A stretch of 64,000 bases of DNA from Ehretia macrophylla (GCA_037974665.1 CM075770.1:97460850-97524849), one strand, 5' to 3'; numbered from the stretch's first letter, positions 12,066 through 23,147 are shown. Program-made: numbers and translations. Notes: generated by a model from the sequence alone, not told the origin.

Positions 12066-12204
12066 GGGACTAAGTGCATAATATTTCCTTATAACTAAGT
12101 GGAGTCTTATGGCGTTATGATCATTGTCTTGATAGTAAACAATGAGTAACTTAGGGTTTGTTTGCTCATTTTTTAAAGAGATTTTAGGCAAAAGCCAAAG
12201 ATTA

Positions 12205-12271
<67 letters not shown>

Positions 12272-13294
12272 GAAGCTCGAATTAAAGCTTTTCAAAAAAA
12301 AACTTTTACAAAACTGTTTTCATATAATGCGAAAAACTGTTTTTCTTCCTTTTCTTTATTTCCTCCAATATACCCGTGCCTATTGTTGAAGTTATTCATA
12401 ACTTGTTTTAGAAACATCTTTATGGTGTTTGTTTGCTATTTGATATATAATATTGCTTTTTAGCAACAAATTCGTTAGGATACCCTGTATTTTTCTCGTA
12501 TCTCATATCATATAGTATCAATTGACAATCTTATAATTCTTGCAGCAGTTTATTCGTAACTTTACACAGACTTTTTGTAAATTAATTTACTATAGTAAGA
12601 GTGATGTACAAGGGAAAAGCACAACTTTCTCTCAAGTTTCTTGGCCATCAAAAGGAAGAATGGAAATTCCAGTGCGTATTATCTAAATAGTTATAAGTAA
12701 GCTAGAATTTCTCTTTTGAGAAGACCTCGTTTTATTTTTACTGGTCCATCTTTAATTTCTTTATCCACTATGAGCAATATATATAACCTACAATAGTAAT
12801 TGGGTTGGTTAAATAAAAATATATAATTAAGACAAGCAAGCTTTTCTTTCTTTCCTTTCTCTATGGTGCATGGGGCGTTTGCTCAGCCGAGAAAACTGAA
12901 TAGAAAGAAAAAATGGAGAGAACGGATTAGGGTGCGTGTCATTATTTTTTGTTTTTTTATGTTTTTAGTTTTGGGATTAAAAGATTGTTTTAAGAAAAAT
13001 TTTCGAGCTACAATTAAGGAAAGAACGAAACAAGGCCGTCAAAGTGCTGAAAGGTCTAAGAGTATTTACAACGCGTATTAATATTGCTAGATATTAGTTC
13101 TTTTTTATTACTTTTTTTTTATTTTTTATTTGTATTCTTAATTGACATACCACCAAAAGAGAGAGAAATACAAAATAAGTGGTTCAAATTGGTATGCCAA
13201 CTAGACATACATATAAAATCTAAGATGATAAATGGGTAATCAAAACATGATAAAATCTAGCATTTCTCATTTACAACACCAAATTCTGTTTTTA
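12066..13294. other. Non-coding stretch between transposons
   Basis: AT-rich DNA with an (AT)n tract and no recognised gene. A 72-codon frame at 12863-13081 encodes a basic, partly hydrophobic peptide without known motifs and is not called as a gene. 13292-13294 (TTA) is the target duplication of the following MITE. Confidence 0.5.
12208..12266. repeat. (AT)n microsatellite
   Basis: About 29 uninterrupted TA repeats. Confidence 0.95.
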
Positions 13295-14233
13295 GGGACA
13301 TTTGGTTGTGGATTTATTTTTCATTCATGAGATTGTCATTTCCAATAATGTTATTCTCGAAAATGTGATTAAAACTGTTTGGTACGTAAACAATATTCCT
13401 AGGAATATTTTATCAAATTCTTAAAAATATTTTTTTTGTTATTTTTGGTTAGACTCAATATTCCTAAGAATATTGAATAATTTTTCAACAATGTCCCTAA
13501 CTAAAAAAAAAAACTAATAATTTTAATTTTTTTATTTTTATTTTTTTTTATTTTCTAAATATTTTTTTTTATTCTTATTAATTATTTTTTTATTTTATTT
13601 TATTTAATTTTTTATTTTAATTATAAAATGTTAGTTTAACTTAAAAAAAAAATAAATTTTATTTTTTTATTTTCTTTTTTTTTCTAAATATTTTTATTTT
13701 TTATATTTATTTTATTTTATTCTTATTCTTATTATTTTTATTTTTATTATATCTTATTTTAATTTATTATTTTATTATATTTCATTTTATTATTTTTTTA
13801 TCCTATTTTTATTTTTATTTTATTATATTTTATTTATTTTATTTTTTATATTTTTATATTATTTTTATTTTATTATTTATTTAATTTTATTTTAAATTTT
13901 AAAATTTTAAAATTTTAAAATTTTAAAATTTTTATGTTTTACTTTTTAATTTATTTTTTGAATTATGCTATGTTATTTGTTTTATTTTTATATTTTTTAA
14001 GATGAGTATCTGTGTGTTTTGTTTTTCTTCAAAATATTTCCACTACTTGGGAATGCAATATTCCTACCCCTTCACATGAGAATAGAAATTGAGTAAATCA
14101 TAGGAATATTACATTCCAAGGAATGTGATATTCTTAGAAATATTTTTTTATTCTGTAAACCAAACATGAGAATAACATATTTAAACTTTATATTTTTGAA
14201 AATCCTATATGATTCCACGAACCAAACGCCCTC
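13295..14233. mobile_element. Tourist-like (PIF/Harbinger-type) non-autonomous element, 939 bp
   Basis: The left end is GGGACATTTGGTTGTGGATT. The right end, reverse-complemented, is GAGGGCGTTTGGTTCGTGGAAT, so the termini form an imperfect ~20-bp inverted repeat of the GGGCGTTTGGTT type. TTA is present on both sides (13292-13294 and 14234-14236), the target duplication expected for PIF/Harbinger elements. Subterminal regions repeat AGGAATATT-type words on both strands. The interior (about 13500-13960) is almost pure A/T. There is no transposase. Confidence 0.75.
13500..13965. repeat. Extreme A/T-rich island inside the Tourist-like element
   Basis: Hundreds of bases consist nearly only of TTTTATTTTTATT-type words and a run of AAAATTTT palindromes at about 13897-13932. 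This looks like expansion of a simple sequence inside the MITE. Confidence 0.85.
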
Positions 14234-14236
14234 TTA

Positions 14237-14915
14237 GGGTTGATGTCGTTCTGCCCGATAAGGTCCTCTTTAGACTATTGAGATACCTTGTATCATTTTG
14301 CATTATGAATATTGTCCAGATAATATATCAATTCAATAAATTTTATATCGTTATTAATCGTGGTTCCACAAACATGTTTAGTATTTTATGAGCGTGCCAA
14401 TATGAGATTCTTTTATTACAGGAAACACATTACTTTGTTACACTTTCAAAAGTTTGTTGCGCCGTTGTATTATTTCTAACCATCAAATATTGTTCACGGA
14501 TGGTGGAATTCTAGGATAATCACTCATAATGATAGTAATTAAAATTTTGTTATAAGGATATAAAGCAATTCAAAATATATATCTTCTATTATCTTCTGTG
14601 TAATGTTCGTGAAATAATTAATTTTGTTGGCCAATCAACTATTCGTAAAAGATAAGCATATATCAGTCAAAGAATGGTTTTAGCAAAGTGCGAAAAATTA
14701 CAAAATTAATTCTCATTGACATTTTTTATGCTATATTCTATATAGTTTAGATTTCCGTTGAATAAAAAAAAAAGAAAAGAATTTGTCCTAAAATCTGGGT
14801 GATAAAACTTTTTCAAATGTTGGCTCATTCATTTCTCGAGAAGAATTGGGGGGAGATATCACCAAATATTTTCATTTTACCAATTGCCAAATGGTACAAC
14901 GTGAACGTGAACAAC
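14237..14915. other. Intergenic, nothing recognised
   Basis: AT-rich with no frame showing a known domain and no clear repeat boundaries. Confidence 0.5.
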
Positions 14916-14918
14916 TTA

Positions 14919-15683
14919 GGCTTCGTTTGTTTGCTGTAAAATAACTTGCTTGTAAAAAAATATTTTTTTGAAAAATAAAATATTTTATAGAATTTCGTTT
15001 GTTTGCTGTAAAATAACTTGGTGGGAAAAAATATTTTTTGGTGTTTGGATGTGCTTTGAGTTCCGTAAAATGTTTTCTTCTCCCAAATGAAATGAAAACA
15101 TTTTCAAAATTTTGTACTAGGCGCAATTGTTGACCTGAAAACATTTTACAATTGATTAATTTTCCGGTGTTACTAAATACCGTAAAATTAAGAAAAAACA
15201 GTTGTAATTGTTGACCTGAAAATATTTTACAATTGACTAATTTTCTGGTGTTATCAAATATTGTAAAATTCAAAAAATATTTTTTGAGAAAATATTTTAC
15301 TGCAAACACATTGGCGGAGGCACATATGGGCTAGTGGGGGCTGCAGCCCCCACTGACCCATAAAAAACGTTAAAATTTCTATGTATTTTTTTAAAAAAAA
15401 TAGATATTTATGTATTTTTAGTTTAAAAAAATTAATTAATCCCTACTGAAAAAATAAAAGTACTCGTATAGTTTAAAAATTATGAAATTTAACCCTCACT
15501 GGCTTATAAAAATATTAAAATTTTTATGTCTTTTTTGAAAAAAAAATAAATATCTATAAATTTTTAGTTAAAAAATTAATTAGTGTCCACTAAAAAAAAA
15601 ATACTCGTATAATTTAAAAATTATAAATTTTAATCCCCACTAACAAAAATTCTTAATTCCGCCCTAGACAAACAAATAGAGCC
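14919..15683. mobile_element. Tourist-like MITE carrying a nested MITE
   Basis: The left terminus is GGCTTCGTTTGTTTGCTG and the right terminus (reverse complement) is GGCTCTATTTGTTTG, flanked by TTA on both sides (14916-14918 and 15684-15686). The outer end is partly duplicated: CGTTTGTTTGCTGTAAAATAAC occurs twice near the left edge. Two ~75-bp internal copies (15130 and 15211) share TTGTTGACCTGAAAA and TAATTTTC-GGTGTTA. The right terminal repeat is split by a second MITE at 15311-15668. The 145-codon minus frame here is a by-product. Confidence 0.7.
15311..15668. mobile_element. hAT-like MITE nested in the right end of the previous MITE
   Basis: It starts TTGGCGGAGGCAC and, on the opposite strand at its other end, TCTAGGGCGGAATT. 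Near the left edge is a GGGGGCTGCAGCCCCC palindrome. The 8-bp flanks CAAACACA (15303-15310) and CAAACAAA (15669-15676) differ at one position and fit a hAT target duplication. A weak internal repeat (TAAAATTT-TATG, CCCTCACTGG/CCCCACTAAC) occurs twice. There is no transposase. Confidence 0.6.
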
Positions 15684-15686
15684 TTA

Positions 15687-16470
15687 AATTTGTGAGTCAA
15701 GTTCCTAAAGGAAACAGATTAATGAGGGTTACCCCAGCAAGCCTAGCGTTAGAGGCAGCTTCTAGATCAGTCATAAGACCTAATCTCTTTGCCAGGGGAA
15801 ATTCTTCCCTGCCGACAAGGCGTAAGTCATGTGGTTGCGGAATAAGGATAAGGCATGAGCCATGTGGTTGACACGTGACTCATGCCTTGGCTTTTTAATG
15901 CTATGCAGCTTTTTTTTTTTTTTTTTTTGCTTTTTGTGATTAATATGCTATGTTGTTATATACTTTTTATAAAAAATATAGAATCATTCAGATTTAGAAG
16001 TGCAAAATGATTAAGATTTTATCTGACCTAACTTTTAAATATTCAAAATATTTTCTGTGAGTTTAGAAGTTAAAACCAACCAACTTCTAAGGTTAGAAGT
16101 TGACGTTAACCTTTTAAAATATCTGTAATCTGACTAAAATTTTATTTGGCCTAACTGTTAAATACTTAAAAGCACTTTCTGTAAATTTAAAAACTGAAAC
16201 TAATCATTTTGGCCTATGTTTAAAAGTATTTTTAATTAAAAATTGAAGTTAAAATTTTACAATTAGGCTGATTTATTTTATATCTATTTAATTATAAATT
16301 TGTAATTATACCTGAAATGATATGTATTAATCGAAAAAAGGGGTCAAATCAATGCAGCTGCCACGTTGGCAGCCGCATAAAAGAAGGACCCCTTGGTCAG
16401 ACGTCAATTTTGACGAACAGTCAATTAACAAAATTGCCTAAAGCAAATACCTGGCAGTGACAAGGATCTC
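15687..16470. other. Non-coding stretch with poly(T) and short inverted motifs
   Basis: It includes a T18-type run at about 15910-15928. This could be the poly(A) tail of a minus-strand retroposon, but no body was recognised. Repeated words (GACCTAACT-TTAAATA, TTAGAAGTT) occur at 16020-16200. There is no gene. Confidence 0.45.
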
Positions 16471-16642
16471 CTCATAATATATAATATTATAATAAAGATT
16501 TAGTAATAGTGAATTGTTCAAATTATTTTATTATAAATGTATATACAGTTCATCATTATAAAATCTTTCTCATAATATAATTATCAATTTATAAACAATT
16601 CACTATCATAAAATCTCTCTTATAATAAAATAATATTATGAG
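16471..16642. repeat. Fold-back (MITE-like) inverted repeat
   Basis: The left arm from 16471 (CTCATAATATATAATATTAT, then AATAGTGAATTGTTCA) matches the reverse complement of the right arm ending at 16642 (CTCATAATATTATTTTATTA, then GATAGTGAATTGTTTA). The arms are about 55 bp and imperfect. Element class is unknown. Confidence 0.65.
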
Positions 16643-16780
16643 AGGAGCGATCCAACCCGTGACGAGCAGTTATTGGACCGTTTCCCATGCATGAAGAAGT
16701 AGAAATTTAGAGCATTCAAGTGGGCAAAACATTATGACCCAAAAAAAAAAGTGGGAAAAACATAGAAAGAAAATTGTGCA

Positions 16781-17122
16781 TGTTATAAAATATCGATTGA
16801 TGGATATTCACTATCAATATAAGCAGCTTACAAGTAGCAGTGTAAGTAACTTGCAGTCACCAACTACTAAGCAGCTTACAAGTAGCAGCGTAAGCAGCTT
16901 GCAGTCACCAGCTACTAAGCAGCTTACAAACAACAGCGTAAGCAACTTGCAGTCATCAGTAACTTACAAGCAGCAGTGTAAGCAGCTTGCAGATATCAGC
17001 TATTAGCTTCTGAAGCTTTATAAATAGAGAAGAATAATTGTAATGTAAATCATTCAGAAATGAATAAGAGTTTCAGTTTTCTCTTGATACTATTTGTTGT
17101 CTTTTAGAATTATTTTATAACA
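16781..17122 (+). mobile_element. 5' LTR of the copia element (342 bp)
   Basis: TG...CA ends. The U3 part holds about four direct repeats of a unit like AGCAGCTTACAAGTAGCAG + TGTAAGTAACTTGCAGTCACC. A TATA box (TATAAATA) lies at 17019-17026. The frame at 16734-17006 is only these repeats. The 3' LTR holds fewer units, which accounts for its shorter length. Confidence 0.9.
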
Positions 17123-17140
17123 CGTTATCAGCACGAGTCT
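17123..17140 (+). promoter_or_regulatory. Primer-binding-site-like segment
   Basis: The LTR end is followed by CGTTATCAGCACGAGTCT. This TTATCAGCACGAG sequence stands at the same place in many plant copia elements and is taken as the tRNA primer site. Confidence 0.55.
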
Positions 17141-17389
17141 TTACCATTAAGTTACTTGGTAGAAAGTTATGGTGGGAATCAAATCTTACTCTTTGAATAT
17201 GAAAATGAAAACATTGTCGCGGTTTTTGAAGCTATTTCAGACGGAGGTATGAATATTATACCCTATGTATGTCATTTATAGAAGAGTATTTTTCTTTTAT
17301 TATCTTATCTTTGAAATATTGAAATTCACATTGTTATAGTGAAAATCCTACTAGAATTTATAGAAAGTTAAATTTTTCAGTTGGCTTAA

Positions 17390-17700
17390 TATCATTCCCT
17401 GAAGTGAATAGAATTAAGATTCTCTTATGTGAATTGATATTAGATTCCCCGAAGTGAATCGAAAATTGCATTCCCTAAAGTGAATGAAATAGAAATTCTC
17501 TGAATGAATATAATTTCCTAAAGTGAGTGGAATTAAATTCTCTAAAGCAAATGAAATTGATATCCCCTGAAGTGGATGATATTTATTTTCCTGAAGAAAA
17601 TAACATTATATTCCTTGCATCGGATGAAACTATATTCCCCAGAGTGAATAGAGTTGTGTTCTCTAAAGTGACTGATATTGCACTTCTTGTACTAACTGTA
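17390..17700 (+). repeat. Minisatellite in the copia leader/gag region
   Basis: About ten imperfect units of ~30 bp are built on TTCCCTGAAGTGAATAGAATT. The 62-codon frame at 17527-17715 (repeats like PEVDD/PRVNR) runs through part of it. It may be a repetitive gag segment or an untranslated leader array. Confidence 0.7.
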
Positions 17701-17739
17701 ATATCTAAATATTAAATTGGTCATAGTCATGACCATAGT

Positions 17740-19600
17740 TGAGATAATATGTCCCACAAACAATGTTAAGATTGATAATCCTCACCACCAGTAGTGGAAT
17801 AATGAGGAAGAGCATGAGAAGTCAAAACCACTAAAAACATTTGTGGTCTGAATGCACATTAAATGTGTACTTGTCGTACACTTGGCCAAAGGCACATATA
17901 CTAACTATTTGATTTTACTAATCTAACTTGCTCCAGTAGAGCTAATATAATATAACCTTGTGGCCCATTATTTTGAATCGTGGATTCATTATATTTTAGC
18001 AAGTCCAGAAGATTTTTGCTAAGATTGAAGATATTTGTCGAAATGAATATCTTATTGAGACCACAAATAATGGTGATAAAGAATATCTTTGCATTTTCTT
18101 TTGAATCCATGTAGAAGCATGTATTTCAAAATTCTTGCTATTTCTTATGGGTTGTATCATACAATCATACAGGCAATTAAATCACCTTTTGTACAAATGC
18201 AAAGATATCATAATCCAATTGTTCTAATGGTTTGGCATAATCAACTTGGCTACCTAAGGGCGTAATGATATCTTGAACCCCTAGTTGATGATCACATTAA
18301 AGCACACTTTGGTGCTTGTTGTCCCCTCCATTAAAGGGAAAGAAAATCGCTACCTGAAGTTAGCATGAGATATTTTAGAGGAACCTGAAGTTCACTGTGA
18401 TACATCTTTGATATCTCAATATAATGTATGTTGGAGGACAATATTATTATCTCATTTGAATCTAAGATATTAGCTCAATGAACTTGAAGTTCAAGTGATT
18501 CTTCATTTGCAGAATATTGCAAATAATTTACCAGATGCAAAGAATATTGTGAAATCACAAATATTTGCTATGAATGTATCGACACAAATTGTTGGCCCAG
18601 AAGGACATATAGTGAACGCATAGCATATGCATCTGAGACACACTAGAAGCATGATGTATCTATCGATGCAAAGGATATTATACCTAATATATGAATTTTG
18701 AATCCAGAAGATGCCATATCTTTAAGAAGCACGATAGAATTAGCAAAACCAACCAATGTTGGTGAATGCACAGTCCCTGTCGAGATTGAAGAATAGTTGG
18801 TCCTTGGAGAAACCAAATGCTTGGAATAAAGCGATTAGGATCCTGAACCACAAAGTGCGGATGAATGTCGACAAAGACCTGATCGGTCAAAAAGAGAGAA
18901 ACAATATAGTGGAAACTCAACTTACATGTCAAATGTGAAATTCTCGTATGTGGGATTGAGGGGGAGTATTGTGAAACAAATCCTATGTCATTTTCAATCC
19001 CACAACGCTTGGATACTTGCAAGTACTATACCATATAGGTATATATCCCTTAAACTGCTTAAACCTTTGCAGGGAATGAGTTAGTATGCTATATGGGTAC
19101 GCTTTGGCTTATATCCTCATATGGTAACTGTAATACCATTGTTAATGAGTTCCTATGCTTCTTATAGAAATGGCAACAACTTGCCAATATAAATCACGTG
19201 ATATTGATATTGAAATTCCTTAAGAACTTATTATGCCTAAAGCATATGATATTGAAGTTCTTGAAGAACTTACTATGCCTAAAGCATATGACTTGAAATT
19301 CCGGGAAATGTAATCGATTACAAAGATCTTTGTACAAATGAAAACATTCTGGAAGAATGTTGTATAACCTTCTTAGTATATGTTGATATTTTGTTGGTCA
19401 TATATCTTATTAAGAAGTATTATCTTCTTGTAGATCTCTATTTGCTATCAATTGTTTATTGTTTTATAATTTAAATTTGCCAATTTTTGCTGAAATATAT
19501 GCTGATAATTCTTGAATGTCATAAACGCTCCTGAAGAGCTTATACAAGTGAGAGTTTATCGACCTAAAGATTGAGTACTCACTAACAAAATAATATGGAA
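17740..19600 (+). pseudogene. Decayed copia gag, GAG-pre-integrase, integrase and RT remnants
   Basis: Short recognisable pieces remain in different frames. LMVWHNQLGYLR (about 18220-18255) matches the WHxRLGHxG motif of the GAG-pre-integrase domain. LNELEVQVILHLQNIANNLPDAKNIVKSQIF (about 18478-18570) matches the copia linker before RT. A YVD-like RT segment lies near 19370-19400. At 18950-19010 an 11-bp inverted repeat (TGTGGGATTGA/TCAATCCCACA) surrounds GAGGGGGAGTATTGTG, which could be the edge of another nested LTR. Nothing here can be translated continuously. Confidence 0.6.
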
Positions 19601-20640
19601 ATCATTAGAATTATATGATTATTGTCCTAATCTTCAAAAGGATGCTTGGGATGATAATGAGATAACTATTGGTCCTGAAATACCATGTCTCAGTCCTATT
19701 GATCCACTAATGTATCTTGCTAATAATAGAAGACCAAAAAATTGTCTTCCATTAATTTGTTAGCGAAATATAGGGTAGTTCCAACCTAAAGGTATTGGAA
19801 TGAAAATAAGCACTTATCGTGCTATCTATGTGGAACATCAAATATTGACTTATATTATCCAAGAATGTTGATCTTATCATAGTCAGCCCTGCAGATGTTG
19901 ACCAGTTACCTGACCCCCACAAAGAAAGATCACAAACATTTCATTTATTTACTTGGAATATGGCTCCATGAAACAGAACATGAGTGTTGTTCTTTCAAAT
20001 CATGATGGGATTGTGAAAATTCATGAGGTTAATTGAGAATGTATATGATTAAGATTTGTTATACAATACATTCAGGAATCATACGGTTTACCTTTTGAAA
20101 GAGCTAGTCTCATTAAAGGTGGCTATGGTGACATGATGAAACATATTTCGTCAAAATATTTCTACACACATGAGTTTCAAAAGAATGATATTGTTGATAT
20201 TCAACAAGTTCACTCAGGTGAAAATCTAGTAGATTTGTTTAGTAAAGCTTTACCAACAAAGATGACAAAGGACATACTCAGAAGTGTAGAATGCGTCGCT
20301 TAAAAGATCTGTCACCATGATGCATGTAGCAATGAGGGGGAGAAAATATTGATGCATTGTACTCTTTTTCCTTCACCAAGGGTTTTATCCCATTGGGTTT
20401 TTCCTGATAAGGTTTTAACGAGGCATGACAAATATGTTTGATATGATAGAAATATGTCGAGCTAAAGTTCTTTTTCATGGATGAACTCCAAGTGGAAGTA
20501 AAACAGATGTTCATCGAAGATTGATTTCAGTCAAACTCAAATAATACTTTTGTTATGCTCAGATGAGGGGGAGACAAATATGCACTGTACTTTTTTTCCA
20601 TTTGCCTAGGTTTTATCCCATTGGGTTTTTCTAGCAAGGT
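19600..20640 (+). pseudogene. First copy of copia RT-end/RNase H/3' UTR, heavily decayed
   Basis: The frame fragments read IGPEIPCLSPIDPLMYLANNRRP, then LCGTSNIDLYYP, and later HELQTSGIVDI-equivalent HEFQKNDIVDIQQV, SGENLVDLFSKALPT and RRLKDLSP. They parallel the second copy at 20766-21495 motif by motif. After the stop the 3' UTR carries the block TTTTATCCCATTGGGTTTT...GGTTTTAACGAGGCA twice (about 20380 and 20610). This copy has more stops than the second. Confidence 0.75.
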
Positions 20641-20765
20641 TTTTAATGAGGCAGCGGTTGAGTTTATAATAAGATTTTATAGGGATAAAGCTCATCCACT
20701 AACAACCCCGATGGTTGTTAGGTCACTTGATGTGACAAAATATATTTTTTTGCCCTTGAGAATAT

Positions 20766-21495
20766 GAAGAAAAGTTACTTGGTCCTGAAGCACCATATCT
20801 GAGTGTCATTGGCGCATTAATGTACTTAGCTAATAATACAAGGCCAGATATTGCTTTTTCTGTTAACTTATTAGCCAGGTATAGTGCAGCTCAAACTCGC
20901 AGACACTGGAACGGAATTAAATACATATTCCACTATTTGCGTGGAACACTAGATATGAGTTTATTTTATTCAAGACAATCAAGATTTTCATTAATTGGTC
21001 ATGCTGATGCTGGTTATCTATCAGACCCTTATAAAGCAAGGTCACAAACGGGATACGTCTTTCATTTTGGTGACACTGTTATATCATGGCGGTCCATGAA
21101 GCAAACAATGACTACCACTTCCTCTATTCATGCTGAAATTTTAACTATTCATGAAGCTAGCCGAAAATGTGTTTGGTTGAAATATGTCATCCAACATATT
21201 CAAAAATCATGTGGATTATCCTCCGGCAAAGACCGACCAACCACACTACATGAAGATAAAACAACATGTATCACACAAATCAAGGGTGGTTATATCAAAA
21301 GTGATAAGAACAAAGCATATATCACCGAAATTCTTCTACACACATGAGCTCCAAACAAGCGGAATAGTAGATATTCAGCAAGTACGGTTGAGTGAAAATT
21401 CAGCAGATTTATTCACTAAAGCATTACCACCAACGATCTTCAAATCACATGTACAAAGATATGGAATGCACCGCCTGAAAGATTTGTCATCATGA
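20766..21495 (+). pseudogene. Second copy of copia RT-end and RNase H
   Basis: The frame starts in LLGPEAPYLSVIGALMYLANNTRPDIAFSVNLLARYS and continues with HWNGIKYIFHYLRGTLDMSLFYS, GHADAGYLSDP, KARSQTGYVFHFGDTVISWRS, QTMTTTSSIHAEILTIHEA and CVWL. This is the standard copia RNase H with its D and E residues in GHADAGY and SSIHAE. A one-base shift near 21340 moves the end into another frame, with HELQTSGIVDIQQVRLSENSADLFTKALP and LKDLSS. RNase H would degrade element RNA during cDNA synthesis. The first half of pol is not linked in frame, so it is inactive. Confidence 0.85.
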
Positions 21496-21705
21496 GGGGG
21501 AAAGGATATTTGTGCATTGTACTCTTTTTCCTTCACCAAGGTTTTTATCCCAACTTGGTTTTTCTTGGTAAAGTTTTAACGAGGCAAGCCAAATGCAATA
21601 GTATTTCTCATAAAGATAATGTACTTTTTTTCTTTAGTCAAGTTTTTATCCCATTGAGTTTTCTTGACGAGGTTTTAATGATACATATTTTTATAAGTGA
21701 ATATC

Positions 21706-21715
21706 TAAGGGGGAG
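21706..21715 (+). promoter_or_regulatory. Polypurine tract of the copia element
   Basis: AAGGGGGAG directly precedes the TGTTAT start of the 3' LTR. Confidence 0.85.
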
Positions 21716-21992
21716 TGTTATGAAATATCGATTGGTGGATATTCATTATCAATATAAGCAGCTTACAAGCAACAATGTAAGTAACTTGCAGTCACCAGTT
21801 TGCAGTCATCAGCAACTTGCAGTCATCAGCAACTTACAAGCAGCAGTGTAAGCAACTTGCAGTCATCAGCTATTAGCTTCTAAAGCTCTATAAATAGAGA
21901 ATAATAATTGTAATGTAAATCATTCAGAAATAAATAAGAATTTCAGTTTTCTCTTGATATTATTTATTGTCTTTTACAGTTATTTTATAACA
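21716..21992 (+). mobile_element. 3' LTR of the copia element (277 bp)
   Basis: Same ends as the 5' LTR, but with about two instead of four copies of the U3 repeat. TATAAATA is present near 21890. The flank gtgca follows. Confidence 0.9.
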
Positions 21993-21997
21993 GTGCA

Positions 21998-22845
21998 ATC
22001 CAAATTAAGATTTTAGATACCGATATATTTTGCGTCTTCTAGCAAGAGATTTTTAGTCCCTTTTCATTTTGGGAGAGACTTCTAAGTGCAAGGCCAGCTC
22101 CATCTAGATTCAATTTGAATTTCCATGATTTAGTGAAGCTGATATATAGAATTGATTTTGAATATATATTCTTCATATAGAGTAACAGCTAGTCAGACAT
22201 CAAGATTTTTATATAGACATTCTCAAAAGGAAAAAAAAAAGAAAAAAAAGAAGCATCAAGCTACGATTTGCAGTTGGTTACAATAAGATAGAATTGCCAA
22301 TATTGACATAGTGAATTTATTTCTTGACCTTCAAACTAAAACAAACCATTAAGTCATCGCTTGCCGCTCTCATGATGACTTATTTATAACATGATTTAAA
22401 AATTTAAATTATTAGATGATACAGACTTAATTAGTTATATATCTTCAACATGTCATTTCACGTGCAAATAAAGTTGTTGAGGTATGCATATAGTAAATGG
22501 GATTATAGTTAATGACGAAACTTACGTCTCCAATATATCTATTACATGCAAATGAGATTTAAGTTATATACGTGATAAAGAGAATTAAAGTGGCGAAAGT
22601 TATATCTCCAACACTAGTATCGGTGAATTTAAATTTAGGACATTTTTTGTGACAAGGCAATGATACTATCTTAAGTGATGATTTAATCTAAAAATTTATG
22701 TTATTACATAATGTATATTTAATTAATTTGATATTTTTAACATGTCTCCTCTTGTACAAGTAAAACTGTTAAACTTTAAACATAATAAGTCGATTGACAG
22801 TGTCAAGACTTATGTGCCTAACAAATTAAATAATTGTTAATGAGT
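21998..22845. other. Intergenic, nothing recognised
   Basis: AT-rich DNA between the copia insertion and the P450 promoter duplication. Repeated short words are present (CTCCAACA/CTCCAATA with TTATAT) but no gene. Confidence 0.5.
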
Positions 22846-23012
22846 GCCAGTCAACTTGTTGTGCCGAAGTTTGATGGAACTTTACTAGGGGGTCATTCAT
22901 TGTTTACTATTCAAACGCTATAAATTCTACTCCTCTTTTTTTTTTCTACTTCTTTTTGCTTCTTGCTTTGAACCTCACAATCTATCAATTCGATTACCAA
23001 GAAAACCATGAT
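22846..23012 (+). repeat. Upstream duplicate of the P450 promoter, leader and start codon
   Basis: This block matches 23640-23836. Both contain GCCAGTCAACT(T/A)GTTGTGCCG, AAGTTTGATGGAACTTTACTAGG, a TATAAATTCTACTC TATA box (22920 here), CTTCTTGCTTTGAACCTCA and AACCATGATAG. The copy's ATG (23008-23010) is followed by a stop after four codons. The downstream P450 coding sequence is missing, so this is the stump of a lost tandem duplicate or a promoter-only duplication. Confidence 0.85.
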
Positions 23013-23060
23013 AGTCAAGGTTTAACAGTTGCCGTATTTGAGTGTCAAACATGTGAGGCA

Positions 23061-23147
23061 TACGTTTGAAAATTTGAAAATTTGAAAATTTCCATGACTG
23101 TCATTGTACGTTTGAAAATTTGAAAATTTCCATGACTCTCATTGTAT
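23061..23147 (+). repeat. Short tandem repeat between the two P450 promoters
   Basis: GTTTGAAAATTTGAAAATTT + CCATGACTSTCATTGTA occurs twice, with the inner TTTGAAAA word repeated two or three times each. Confidence 0.85.

Larger units (their letters stand above)
16781..21992 (+). mobile_element. Complete but decayed Ty1/copia retrotransposon (5.2 kb)
   Basis: Two related LTRs (16781-17122 and 21716-21992) begin TGTTAT and end TTTTATAACA. The perfect target duplication gtgca lies outside both (16776-16780 and 21993-21997). Inside, in copia order, are a leader, decayed gag-to-integrase pieces, a first RT/RNase H/3'UTR segment (about 19600-20640), a second and better preserved one (about 20750-21700), and a polypurine tract. 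Stops and frameshifts are everywhere except the second RNase H. The duplicated 3' cassette is unusual. Confidence 0.9.

Noticed and set aside
12863..13081. 72-codon basic frame with a hydrophobic middle
   Set aside because: No recognisable family, no splice or promoter context, and flanked by transposons. Too weak to call.
14872..15309. 145-codon minus-strand frame with repeated NCKxFSGQQL
   Set aside because: It follows the internal repeats of a MITE, with no domain or start context.
16734..17006. 90-codon repetitive frame (QLTSSSVSNLQSP)
   Set aside because: It is the U3 direct repeat of the copia LTR read in one frame.
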